Part shown: positions 8,735 through 16,754 of the stretch, piece after piece | Layout of the letters: every line of letters begins with the position of its first letter | How positions within the stretch are numbered: the stretch's first letter is position 1 | Source: JAFGOM01 sp964428385 | Lineage (GTDB): Archaea > Halobacteriota > Methanomicrobia > Methanomicrobiales > Methanospirillaceae | Reading direction: 5' to 3' | Assembly: GCA_964428385.1 (NCBI GenBank) | Contig: CAYRYR010000026.1 | Coordinates: 1-28,902 of the forward strand | DNA length: 28,902 bases | Made by a program: the position numbers and the translations under genes | Notes under the pieces: generated by a model | Told to the model about the DNA's origin: nothing | The model's input: only the letters and a program-made list of their open reading frames with translations | The model's database searches: none

Positions 8735-10165
8735 ATGGAATTATCAGGATCCTTTCGTGTTATTCTTACCGCACTCTGTGTCATGGCAGTAATGGCAACA
8801 ATGGCCAGTGCAACAGGTACGTTCCAAAAAGATGCTTTTGTCTCGTATCCAATCATTGATACCGGACAATCAAAATGCTATAATAGTATCCAGGAGATTA
8901 CCTGTCCACAGCAGGGCCAGGCCTTCTCAGGCCAGGACGCCCAGTATTCTGGAAATCAGCCAGACTTTCAACTCAGTGACGACGGTCTGACCGTGTATGA
9001 TAAAAACACTGATCTTATCTGGCAACGTTCTCCTGATACCAATGGTGATGGCTCACTCACCATAAGCGATAAACTCACCTGGACAAATGTCCAACTACGC
9101 CCTGCTAACCTTAACGCCGTAAATTTCGGTGGATATAGTGATTGGAGAATTCCAACGATTAAGGAACTTTATTCACTGATCAACTTCAGAGGCACAGATC
9201 CAAGTAGTTTTGATACCTCTACTTTTGGCCTTACACCATTCATCAATACTGACTACTTCACATTTCAATATGGGCAAATAAGCGACGGGGAGAGAATCAT
9301 TGACTCTCAGTATGCATCAGGCACCCTGGATGTCGCTAAAGGCTGGAACGGAGATAAACTCTTTGGAGTGAACTTTGCTGACGGTCGGATAAAGGGGTAT
9401 GGACTGTCCATATCTGGAGAGGGTGGCCAGTCCTTTGGGGGAGGTATACCAAATCCTGGTGGAAAAACCCCAATGGAGAGTGTGCCTGGTCTGGGGGGAC
9501 AGCCTGTAGTCAGGGGTATGCCAGGTACCGGGGAGAAGACATTTTTCGTCATCTGCGTCCGGGGGAACCCTGACTATGGTAAAAACGATTTCATAGATAC
9601 AGGTGACGGAACAGTAACCGACAGATCCACCGGCCTTATGTGGACTCAGTCAGACAGTGATTCAGGCATGAACTGGGGAGACGCTCTCTCATGGGTTCAG
9701 ACAAAGAATGAATCCAACTATCTAGGACATAACGACTGGAGACTCCCTAATGCAAAAGAACTCCAGAGTATTGTAGACTACACCCGGTCTCCTGATACAA
9801 CCAGCTCTGCAGCCATCGATCCGGTCTTTTTCTGTACCCGGATTACAAACGAAGCTGGACAAGAGGATTACCCCTTTTACTGGACAGGAACTACCCACGT
9901 AAACAAAGATGGATCAGGCAGAGCAGGGGTTTACATTGCATTTGGCAGGGCTATGGGATATATGAATGGTCAGTGGCAGGACGTTCATGGAGCTGGGGCG
10001 CAGCGCAGTGATCCAAAGATTGGAAACGCCGCCGATTACCCGCAGGGTCGTGGTCCACAGGGAGATGCTATCAGGATTACTAATTATGTACGGATGGTTC
10101 GGGATATATCCCCATCTCTGGTAACTCCTTCCTCTTCCTTATCTTCACCTGCAGAAAATCCCTGA
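8735..10165 (+). CDS. Exported protein with two DUF1566 (Lcl C-terminal) domains
   Basis: A 476-residue exported protein. Residues 1-27 form a signal peptide ending near MASATG. Two DUF1566/Lcl_C units follow. The first covers about 85-275 (LTVYDKNTDLIW, then DWRIPTIKELYSLIN), the second about 290-456 (GTVTDRSTGLMWTQ, then DWRLPNAKELQSIVDY and FYWTGTT). The first carries a calcium-loop pattern, DTNGDGSLTISD, at 101-112. Residues 229-267 between the units are Gly/Pro-rich and low in complexity, and the C-terminus is Ser/Pro-rich. The biochemical role of this family is not established; members are usually surface or adhesion-like proteins. AAGGAT about 9 bp before the ATG is a fair ribosome site. 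The gene follows kinase 2 by 71 bp in the same direction, so co-expression with the kinases is possible but unproven. Confidence 0.85.
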   Translation: MELSGSFRVILTALCVMAVMATMASATGTFQKDAFVSYPIIDTGQSKCYNSIQEITCPQQGQAFSGQDAQYSGNQPDFQLSDDGLTVYDKNTDLIWQRSPDTNGDGSLTISDKLTWTNVQLRPANLNAVNFGGYSDWRIPTIKELYSLINFRGTDPSSFDTSTFGLTPFINTDYFTFQYGQISDGERIIDSQYASGTLDVAKGWNGDKLFGVNFADGRIKGYGLSISGEGGQSFGGGIPNPGGKTPMESVPGLGGQPVVRGMPGTGEKTFFVICVRGNPDYGKNDFIDTGDGTVTDRSTGLMWTQSDSDSGMNWGDALSWVQTKNESNYLGHNDWRLPNAKELQSIVDYTRSPDTTSSAAIDPVFFCTRITNEAGQEDYPFYWTGTTHVNKDGSGRAGVYIAFGRAMGYMNGQWQDVHGAGAQRSDPKIGNAADYPQGRGPQGDAIRITNYVRMVRDISPSLVTPSSSLSSPAENP

Positions 10166-10408
10166 TCCATATTCAGGCAGAAGTAATCAGTTCAGGATCA
10201 GTAGGTGAAACCTTTTAGGATCCTGGTATTTGATAATCTTGTTCACGCAGGGATAATACAGACTATTTGCAAAGGCAGGGATAAACAAATCACATCCCAA
10301 TGCTGACTCGTTAACCTGGTTATCCCTCCCTGAAAAACCCGGGTTTTGGTTCCAGGACTGCCTGCTGCAGATATGGACGTCATGTTTGGTTTTATGCCAC
10401 AAATAACC
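10166..10408. other. Convergent intergenic region with a 14-bp palindrome
   Basis: This 243-bp region separates the converging DUF1566 and antiporter genes. At 10334-10347 lies a perfect 14-bp palindrome (AAAACCCGGGTTTT). It may act as a shared 3' hairpin, though a zero-loop palindrome could equally be a protein site. Short leftward frames here have no domain or ribosome-site support. Confidence 0.4.
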
Positions 10409-11644
10409 TTATTTCCTATGGATGAAATGACCTTCCCTATCCTGCAAGGCTGGTTCATGTGCAGTCGTTTTAAACAGCCAGTCATGAAAGAGAATTGGTG
10501 TAATACATGTTGATACAAGACTCATCAGAAGAACAGCGATATAGAGTTCCTGATGGGCAATCCCAAGGCTCACTGCAAAAAGAGCAACAATCATCGTCAT
10601 CTCCCCCCGTGGTATCATCCCGGCCCCTACAATCAGCGAATCACGACCAGTCATCCCAAGCAATCGTGCAGCGAGACCACAGCCGAAAAATTTGGAGACT
10701 ATAGCAATGATAGTCAGAAAAAAGGTGAACAGTAAAACGTCTGTCGTTACTTTATGCAGATCTACTAAAATACCAAGTGAAATGAAAAATATTGCTGCCA
10801 TCGGGACATAGAGATATTCAGATCCTTTTTTAATACTTTTTGAATGAATCAACCCAACCCGGTGTAAAGATACACCGGCGATAAACGCACCAATGATTCC
10901 TGATACTCCTACCATCTCTGCGATAAGAGCATACACAAAGGCGGTCATCAGACCACAGAGAAATACAAATTCAGGATACCTAACCGCAAAATCGCTCCGG
11001 TCAACTACAATAATTACTTTTTCAATAATAAAGATCCCAACAAGCCCGGCTATAACGATAAAGAGGACGGGCTTAAATATCGTCCAGATGAGTAAGGAAA
11101 AAGTAAATGAGTTTGATATCACTTCAGTCGTGATAGAAAGTGCAATCAGACTTAAGATATCATCAATTACCGCAGTTCCAATGATAGCATTTGCTGATAC
11201 CGTATGAAGTTTCCCCATCTCTTTAAGGACATTTGCAGTTATTGCAACACTCGTTGCAGTAAGGGCAGTTCCGACAAAGAGAGCACTGACTGAGTCAAAA
11301 CCCCATGTGATAGCAAATAAGAATCCCACCACCCAGGGGATAATAACTCCAAATAGTGCTATGACCACATATCTGCCATTCAAAAGATCCTTAAAATGAA
11401 AATCAAACCCGATAACAAAGAGCATGATGATAACGCCTATCTGCGCAAAGATCTCCACCAGATCGGTATAGGTAATGAGACCCAGAACACTAGGCCCGAC
11501 TATCAGTCCAAGGATAATCTCACCAACGACAGCAGACTGGTGAATCCAGGATGAGATTATATATCCGCCAATTGCAACCAGCAGTAAGAGTGTCATCTGA
11601 AACTCAACGGTCATGAAGAGTGAGATATCGCCATTTATCATCAT
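10409..11644 (-). CDS. CPA2-family cation:proton antiporter
   Basis: A 411-residue membrane protein with about 12-13 hydrophobic segments across nearly its whole length, the usual size for NapA/KefB-like antiporters without a regulatory C-terminal domain. Hallmarks are GTALTATSVAITANVLKEMG (126-145, the unwound-helix region) and GTAVIDDILSLI with the Asp161-Asp162 pair, which in NapA-type antiporters carries protons and Na+. Two ATGs are adjacent at 11644 and 11641; no clear ribosome site precedes either. The likely role is export of Na+ (or K+) in exchange for H+ for pH or salt homeostasis. The ion cannot be told from sequence alone. The gene diverges from the polyferredoxin gene and is not obviously in an operon. 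Confidence 0.9.
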   Translation of the reverse strand: MMINGDISLFMTVEFQMTLLLLVAIGGYIISSWIHQSAVVGEIILGLIVGPSVLGLITYTDLVEIFAQIGVIIMLFVIGFDFHFKDLLNGRYVVIALFGVIIPWVVGFLFAITWGFDSVSALFVGTALTATSVAITANVLKEMGKLHTVSANAIIGTAVIDDILSLIALSITTEVISNSFTFSLLIWTIFKPVLFIVIAGLVGIFIIEKVIIVVDRSDFAVRYPEFVFLCGLMTAFVYALIAEMVGVSGIIGAFIAGVSLHRVGLIHSKSIKKGSEYLYVPMAAIFFISLGILVDLHKVTTDVLLFTFFLTIIAIVSKFFGCGLAARLLGMTGRDSLIVGAGMIPRGEMTMIVALFAVSLGIAHQELYIAVLLMSLVSTCITPILFHDWLFKTTAHEPALQDREGHFIHRK

Positions 11645-11957
11645 ATATCTTGTATTTTGCTATGGTTACCAATAACCCGCTATGAGGAACACTCATGTGA
11701 TGAGGAGAAGAACTCCTGACTGGATGATAGAGGTACTAGCTCGTTGTCATACAAAAAACTGCCTCCTATGATGGAAGCAGGATAGAAATATAAGAGATAA
11801 TCTATGATGTAAACCAATTCTACCAACATCATGAGATCTGACTATACTGATATAAATACCGTAAAAGGCGTTTCGATTTGTGATTCATAACAGAATCGGC
11901 AGGAAACCCAATTCAGAACTAATTTACCTTAAAAATGTGATACCAGGTGATACATCC

Positions 11958-12038
11958 ATGCTCAAACACATTATGTACGAATGTCACAATAATGATGGTA
12001 TCTGGACGATGCAACCGATAAAATTAGTACACACGTAA
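11958..12038 (+). CDS. Possible 26-residue small protein
   Basis: A tiny frame, MLKHIMYECHNNDGIWTM followed by eight more residues, is preceded by AGGTGAT seven bases before the ATG. That is one of the strongest ribosome-site matches in the window. There is no homology I recognise, and 26 codons can occur by chance. It could be a small protein or a leader peptide in the long spacer. I give it low confidence. Confidence 0.22.
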   Translation: MLKHIMYECHNNDGIWTMQPIKLVHT

Positions 12039-12075
12039 AAAACCTGAAACCAACCTGAATTGATGAGAACTGATA

Positions 12076-12092
12076 CGGTGAATCTTTCACCG
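12076..12092. repeat. 7-bp hairpin (inverted repeat)
   Basis: CGGTGAA and TTCACCG flank a 3-nt loop, a perfect stem about 150 bp upstream of the polyferredoxin gene. It could be a 3' hairpin after the 26-codon frame or a regulator site. No direct evidence decides between these. Confidence 0.35.
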
Positions 12093-12243
12093 GGTCTGTC
12101 CCTGATCCGGATAATTATCGCATATGGAATAATAGCCACACATATCTCTCAGTGATAGTTATCTAAAAAGAACGATAATACCAATACATCATCTATACTA
12201 AATAAGGTAAAAATGAACAGTATAGAAACTACAGGGGAAAGTT

Positions 12244-13020
12244 ATGGTTATTGAGACAATTCCACCGGCCCTTGGGTTCGGATATGCTTTGATAGTATTT
12301 TTTCTTCTTGTCTGGCTGTGGTCAATAGGGAAATTCACCCGTAAAATTGGATTTATTTTCCTTGTTATCTCTACAGCACTGGGATTTTTACTCTTTTCAC
12401 CAGTTGCACCATATCAGTTGCAGCTTTTAATACTCATGGAGTTCGCAGCACTGGGGGTTCCGGTTCAGATGATATTTTTCGGACTCTGTTTTTTTATCGG
12501 GTTTACTATACTCTTTGGCAGGATATTCTGTGGCCATATCTGCCCGATAGGAACATTACAGGAACTTCTCTTTCTAATCCCATTACCAAAATACAAACGA
12601 AATTTAAAATCAGCCGCAAAGATAGTGCGGATACTGATGTTTATTCTTATCCTTGTTGCAGGCATAGTATTTTCAGTGAACATACTCGGACTTCTCGGCG
12701 TAAAAGACTTTTTTTACCTCAATGTTGCAGGATTTTCATTCTTTGTCTTTAGCATACTGGTTATCCTCGCACTCATAATATACCGACCGTTTTGCCGTTT
12801 TATCTGCCCTTACGGCTTTTTCCTTTCCCTTGCAACCATTCCTGGCCTTTTTCAGATTGCTCGAACCGATCTCTGTATAAACTGCGGTAAGTGTGAGCAG
12901 AACTGTCCGACTGATGAAGCAAAACAGAATGATAACAAGGCAGAATGTTATATGTGCGGCCGTTGCATGGAAATATGCCCGGTCCGTGGAGCACTTGTGT
13001 ACCAGAGAAGAAACCGGTAA
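12244..13020 (+). CDS. NapH-like membrane polyferredoxin (4Fe-4S protein)
   Basis: A 258-residue membrane iron-sulfur protein. Hydrophobic segments lie near 10-28, 37-52, 75-92, 128-148 and 160-180. Two CxxxCP motifs of the NapH/NosR/CcoG superfamily are visible: GRIFCGHICPIG (about 92-103) and RPFCRFICPYG (181-191). A C-terminal two-cluster ferredoxin follows: CINCGKCEQNCP (211-222) and CYMCGRCMEICP (235-246). Such proteins pass electrons between membrane carriers and soluble partners. The start is preceded by AGGGGAAAGTT, a good ribosome site. No oxidoreductase partner is adjacent, so the redox pathway is unknown. A 13-codon frame (12213-12254) with its own AAGGT site overlaps the start. 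Confidence 0.88.
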   Translation: MVIETIPPALGFGYALIVFFLLVWLWSIGKFTRKIGFIFLVISTALGFLLFSPVAPYQLQLLILMEFAALGVPVQMIFFGLCFFIGFTILFGRIFCGHICPIGTLQELLFLIPLPKYKRNLKSAAKIVRILMFILILVAGIVFSVNILGLLGVKDFFYLNVAGFSFFVFSILVILALIIYRPFCRFICPYGFFLSLATIPGLFQIARTDLCINCGKCEQNCPTDEAKQNDNKAECYMCGRCMEICPVRGALVYQRRNR

Positions 13021-13045
13021 AATACAATTAAAAAAGAAATTTGCT

Positions 13046-13171
13046 ATTATAGTGCCCTGCATAACGTATTGGAATAATCGCAGTAAAACGGAGGTTATTC
13101 CAAGGCGTGCACGCCAATCGCACTACATAGGTTAAGGTAAACTTTCCAGAAAGTTTTGCCATTAACTATAT
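13046..13171. repeat. 126-bp structured repeat, copy 1
   Basis: The 126 bp are identical, base for base, to 19142-19267. The ends carry TATAGT and ACTATA. Inside are TAGTGC/GCACTA as an outer stem, TTGGAATAA/TTATTCCAA as a 9-bp stem with a 17-nt loop, the 12-bp palindrome GGCGTGCACGCC, and a second domain with a long imperfect stem around AAACTTTCCAGAAAGTTT. It does not encode a convincing protein. It looks like a miniature mobile element (MITE) or a dispersed structured RNA. This copy lies between convergent genes and overlaps the last codons and stop of the TPR gene. Confidence 0.85.
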
Positions 13172-14913
13172 TCTTCTAATGTAGCCACAATACGGGCCTG
13201 TGCCTGCAGGGCTACGCTATCAGCAGGATCAATTGCAAGTGCTCTTGCGATATCTTGTGCTGCTATATCAATCTCCCCTCCTTCAAGATAGGAAAGACCT
13301 CGATACAGGTACGCACGAGAATCATCAGGATTCAGACTTATAGCCACAGAAGAGTCAGATATCGCTGCTTTATACTCTTCACGGGAATACAGCGTCATTG
13401 CCCGGTACAGATATGATTCATAATAGAACGGATTGAGATCTATAGCTTTAGTACAGTCTGATTCTGCCTGCTGATATGCACCCATATCATACCAAATCAT
13501 TCCCCGGTATAGATATGGCAGATAATCATCAGGATTTAACGAAATTGCTGTTGATTCGTCAGATTCTGCATGACTATAATCAGCAAGAGAATAATACACC
13601 AGTCCCCGGTACATGTATGGCAGATAGGCATCTGGTCTGATAGCAAGAGCAGTATCAAGATCAACCAGGGCTGCAGTATTATTGGAGAGAGAATGATACG
13701 CCATTGCCCGGTACAGATATGCTTCATAATCGAGGAAGGAGAGATCAATGGCAACAGCAAGGTTTGAAGAGAGAAGATCTTCCTCTTGCAACAGGTAATA
13801 CGTCTTGTTTCTATACTCAAATGACGCAATGCCTGATGGATTGATATTTATGGTTCTGGCATAGTCAGACACCGGATTATGTTCTTCATACAGGTAACAA
13901 ATATCTCCATCCCTCGGATATGATGAAATATTGTCTGCATACCGGTTAACGACCTGGTCAAAATTAGTTATATTGTGATTATATCTGTCAATAAAGTAAT
14001 AGGCATCTCCCCGGTAACGATACGATTTGTAGTCATCAGCGGTAATGTCAATGACACTCAGGAGATCTATTGCCGCAGGATTATAGTTATCAATGAAATA
14101 GTACGCATCTCCCTGATACATGTACGCAAGATAATTGTCTGTATTCATCTCAATGACCATAGAACAGTCTGATACCACATCTTCATAGGCATGAAGCTGG
14201 TATTGCGCCATTGCACGGTGCATCCAGGAAAGATAATCATCAGGATTCAGGGTTATAGCCTGGGTGAAGTCATCATAGGCAGCATCATACTCCCCTATTT
14301 GGTACAATAGACTGCCACGATACAAATATAACATGTAATCATCAGGATTTATTGCTACAGACTGGGTAAAATCATCACAGGCTGCATCATATTCCCCAAT
14401 TTGGTACAATAAACTGCCACGATACAGATATAGCATGTAATCATCTGGATTCAGATCAATTGCTGCGGTATAATTGGATACAGCTTTATCATACTCGCCA
14501 CGGGTGTACCAGAGCATGCCCAAAAACTGAAACGGCATGAAATGATCAGGGTTTAGTAAAGAAGCCTGTAAAAAATCCGTTTCTGCACGATCATACTCAC
14601 CACTGCGATAATATATGCTGCCACGATACAGATACGGGACATCATCAACAGGATTCAGACAGATAGCAGCTGATAAATTTGGTTCAGCAAGATCATACTG
14701 CTCAAAAAGGTAGTACTCCCTGCCGGCATTCAGATATGATTCATATGCTGCAGTCTCTGAATATCCAGGTACCTCACAATTTATACCGTCAGATAGTTGT
14801 GTATCACCAGACAGTTCAGTGGTAACTATACCGTCTGCAAAAACAGGTACTCCGAAACACATAGATAAAACCACTAAAATCAGTATTCTCTGAAAGATTT
14901 TTTGTACATGCAT
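13162..14913 (-). CDS. Exported TPR-repeat protein
   Basis: A 583-residue protein with an N-terminal signal peptide (MHVQKIFQRILILVVLSMCF, cleavage near FADG) and about 15 tetratricopeptide units of 34 residues filling the rest. Repeats are recognisable by phrases such as YLYRGSLLYQIGEYDAA and AIDLNPDDY. Repeats in the middle (about 300-390) are degenerate, while two adjacent ones share 24 identical residues at 155-178 and 189-212, which points to a recent internal duplication. TPR arrays bind partner proteins; here the partners would be outside the membrane. I prefer the ATG at 14913 to a TTG at 14922 because a TATA-like CTATATC (read leftward) sits 26 bp upstream, fitting a leaderless message. 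The last two codons and the stop lie within repeat copy 1, so the original C-terminus may have been replaced. Confidence 0.88.
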   Translation of the reverse strand: MHVQKIFQRILILVVLSMCFGVPVFADGIVTTELSGDTQLSDGINCEVPGYSETAAYESYLNAGREYYLFEQYDLAEPNLSAAICLNPVDDVPYLYRGSIYYRSGEYDRAETDFLQASLLNPDHFMPFQFLGMLWYTRGEYDKAVSNYTAAIDLNPDDYMLYLYRGSLLYQIGEYDAACDDFTQSVAINPDDYMLYLYRGSLLYQIGEYDAAYDDFTQAITLNPDDYLSWMHRAMAQYQLHAYEDVVSDCSMVIEMNTDNYLAYMYQGDAYYFIDNYNPAAIDLLSVIDITADDYKSYRYRGDAYYFIDRYNHNITNFDQVVNRYADNISSYPRDGDICYLYEEHNPVSDYARTININPSGIASFEYRNKTYYLLQEEDLLSSNLAVAIDLSFLDYEAYLYRAMAYHSLSNNTAALVDLDTALAIRPDAYLPYMYRGLVYYSLADYSHAESDESTAISLNPDDYLPYLYRGMIWYDMGAYQQAESDCTKAIDLNPFYYESYLYRAMTLYSREEYKAAISDSSVAISLNPDDSRAYLYRGLSYLEGGEIDIAAQDIARALAIDPADSVALQAQARIVATLEEYS

Positions 14914-15215
14914 GTTGCACAAATGTACTCTGTGACTATATCAATCGTTCTTTACATGGGATTAACAGGCACGATATTCATTTAGATTACTATTTTTGTA
15001 AAAGAGATTACGTTTTTTTGGTTTTTATCTGAATGAATTGAGATGCTATATTACCGTATTGCCGGGAAAGTTTACAACTTGCCTTATGATAACGGCAGTC
15101 CTGCCGATTTCGTTGATATCAGAATTGATCCTCTTGAAGAAATTCTCATTTTATATCTTTAAACCAAAAGGCAGTTCTTTTTCGGATAGTAATTCAAAGA
15201 TTGACAATTTTTCAG
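14914..15215. other. Intergenic region upstream of the TPR gene
   Basis: A 302-bp AT-rich spacer between the end of the ABC ATPase gene and the start of the TPR gene, both leftward. It contains the TPR promoter near 14936-14942. I see no gene; short rightward frames here are antisense or chance openings. Confidence 0.5.
14936..14942 (-). promoter_or_regulatory. Putative TATA box of the TPR gene
   Basis: Read leftward, GATATAG is centred 26 bp upstream of the ATG at 14913. This is the distance expected between an archaeal TATA box and a transcript that starts at the initiation codon. No ribosome site precedes this ATG, which agrees with leaderless translation. Confidence 0.4.
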
Positions 15216-15974
15216 CTATTTCTCTTTGGATGTTACCATTCTGGTTACCAGCCGGATAACCTCAATGACCTGGGGATCACCGATATCACGGGGATACGGA
15301 AAGGAAACTGGTATCACATCCCTGACGGTTGCCGGTCGGGCAGAGAGTACGATTATCCTATCCGCAAGATATACTGCCTCCTCAGGATTATGAGTAACAA
15401 AAAGAAAAGTTGTATTCATCTCATGGCGTATTCTTAGGACCTCGTCCTCTAATTCCATTCGAGTATACGAATCAAGGGCACTAAAAGGTTCATCCATAAG
15501 GAGAATTTCAGGTTCAATGGCTAGAGCACGTGCAACAGCTACCCGCTGTTTCATTCCTCCGGAGAGCTGATGAGGAAGTGACGATGAAAATGCCTCCAGG
15601 TGAACAAGGAAGAGAAGAGTTGTAACCCTCTTTCGTATCTCTGTTTCTTTGAAAGAACGGATCTTCAGCCGGAGTCCATATGCGACATTATCATAGACTG
15701 AAAGCCAGGGAAAGAGTCCATGTTCCTGAAAAACCATAGCAGCATGAATACAGGCAGGTTCGTCACACACACCACTATGCACCATCCCGGCATCTGCCTT
15801 CATTAGACCGGCAATTATTCGGAGTACAGTAGACTTTCCACAACCTGAAGGCCCCATCAGGCAGACAATTTCTCTCTTTCGAATGGCAAACGATATGTTG
15901 GACAGGGCAGGGTATACTGAGATCCCATCTGAAAAAACTTTGGATATCCCATCAAGAACAAGAATATCTTTCAT
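15216..15974 (-). CDS. ABC transporter ATPase, NitT/TauT type
   Basis: The ATP-hydrolysing subunit of an importer, 252 residues from the ATG at 15974. Walker A is GPSGCGKST (41-49), the Q-loop is VFQEHGLFPW, the signature is LSGGMKQR (137-144), Walker B is ILLMDEP (157-163), and the switch histidine is in VTHNPEEA. The pattern is that of SsuB/TauB/NrtD-like ATPases. The start overlaps the permease stop as ATGA, so translation is coupled. A longer frame beginning at 16025 would run 51 bp further into the permease gene; the ATGA start with GGGGAAGG just before it is better. Substrate class (sulfonate, taurine, nitrate, bicarbonate, pyrimidine) cannot be read from this subunit. Confidence 0.93.
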   Translation of the reverse strand: MKDILVLDGISKVFSDGISVYPALSNISFAIRKREIVCLMGPSGCGKSTVLRIIAGLMKADAGMVHSGVCDEPACIHAAMVFQEHGLFPWLSVYDNVAYGLRLKIRSFKETEIRKRVTTLLFLVHLEAFSSSLPHQLSGGMKQRVAVARALAIEPEILLMDEPFSALDSYTRMELEDEVLRIRHEMNTTFLFVTHNPEEAVYLADRIIVLSARPATVRDVIPVSFPYPRDIGDPQVIEVIRLVTRMVTSKEK

Positions 15975-16741
15975 TCCTTCCCCTGCCAGCTGAAAAACCG
16001 TGCCTGACCTATTCTGAAAAAGCAATCCGAAGCGATCCCGATGATCCCAATAATAACCATACCGGCAACGATGACCTGTATCTGACCCAGATTATAGGCA
16101 TACATAATGAGGTACCCAAGACCTGCACTAGTTCCGGGAAGCATCTCAGCTGCAACAACACACATCCAGGCTACCGCAAATGCCACCCGAAGACCCGTCC
16201 AGATGAACGGGAGGGATGCAGGAATAACAACCGTCAGAAATTTTTCTGTTGTTGTAGCACCCAGGGTCTCTGCTACCTCCAGCCAGTGGATCCTGACCAC
16301 TCTTACCCCATCGAGGGTACTGATGAGAACCGGAAAGAATGAACCAATGAATATGATAAAGATGATCGAGCCAAATCCAATACTGAACCAGGCAATAGCA
16401 AGTGGCATCCAGGCTATAGGAGGAATTGGCCTGATAATCTGGATAAAGGGATTCACATAGGTATAAACCTCTTTTGACCAGCCACAGATAAGACCGAGCG
16501 GCACAGCTACTATTATCGCCAATAGAAAGCCAGCAAGAACGCGTTCAAGACTGTAAAAGCTGTTTTCAAGAAGAGACGGGCCGCCAAATAACGGTTCTCC
16601 CGGTATAAAGAGGATTGAACAAATTTCGCCCCATCCAGGAAGTATGAAATTATTATGGATCTGGTATGAGAGGAGTTGCCAGATGAACAGTATTCCAACA
16701 GGGATGACAAGTCCCTTGATAATCTGAGGGAGAGTTATCAT
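15971..16741 (-). CDS. ABC transporter permease, NitT/TauT type
   Basis: A 256-residue inner-membrane permease with about six hydrophobic segments. The loop that docks onto the ATPase reads EVAETLGATTTEKFLTVVIP, the EAA motif of binding-protein-dependent importers, here in SsuC/TauC form. The N-terminal helix and FILPGWGEI segment are also typical. I chose the ATG at 16741: it is 13 bp after the binding-protein stop and is preceded by TAGGA. The longer option, starting at 16792, would overlap the upstream gene by 38 bp. It is the middle gene of a tight three-gene operon. Confidence 0.92.
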   Translation of the reverse strand: MITLPQIIKGLVIPVGILFIWQLLSYQIHNNFILPGWGEICSILFIPGEPLFGGPSLLENSFYSLERVLAGFLLAIIVAVPLGLICGWSKEVYTYVNPFIQIIRPIPPIAWMPLAIAWFSIGFGSIIFIIFIGSFFPVLISTLDGVRVVRIHWLEVAETLGATTTEKFLTVVIPASLPFIWTGLRVAFAVAWMCVVAAEMLPGTSAGLGYLIMYAYNLGQIQVIVAGMVIIGIIGIASDCFFRIGQARFFSWQGKE

Positions 16742-16754
16742 GATATTCCTAGGA

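Larger units (their letters stand above)
11645..12243. other. Divergent intergenic region, 599 bp
   Basis: This spacer holds the promoters of the antiporter (-) and the polyferredoxin (+). Items visible inside: a short inverted repeat GGTTA(CCAA)TAACC at 11664-11677, close to the antiporter start; a 26-codon frame with a good ribosome site at 11958-12038; a 7-bp hairpin at 12076-12092; and a 13-codon frame running into the polyferredoxin start. Each is listed or discussed separately. Nothing else is evident. Confidence 0.5.

Noticed and set aside
10187..10518. Leftward frames in and beside the end of the antiporter gene
   Set aside because: They overlap the antiporter's coding end or lie in the convergent spacer and have no domain or ribosome site.
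12893..13135. Frame sharing an identical C-terminus with the frame at 18992-19231
   Set aside because: The shared residues are only the translated 126-bp repeat; upstream parts are unrelated and overlap real genes or spacers.
13046..13171. Repeat as an integron attC site or CRISPR-type repeat
   Set aside because: Only two distant copies, no spacers, no integrase nearby, and the core GTTRRRY/RYYYAAC pairs of attC sites are not arranged properly.
13162..14913. Tandem DNA repeats in the TPR gene as a CRISPR or satellite
   Set aside because: They are in-frame 102-bp TPR units with protein-level consensus.
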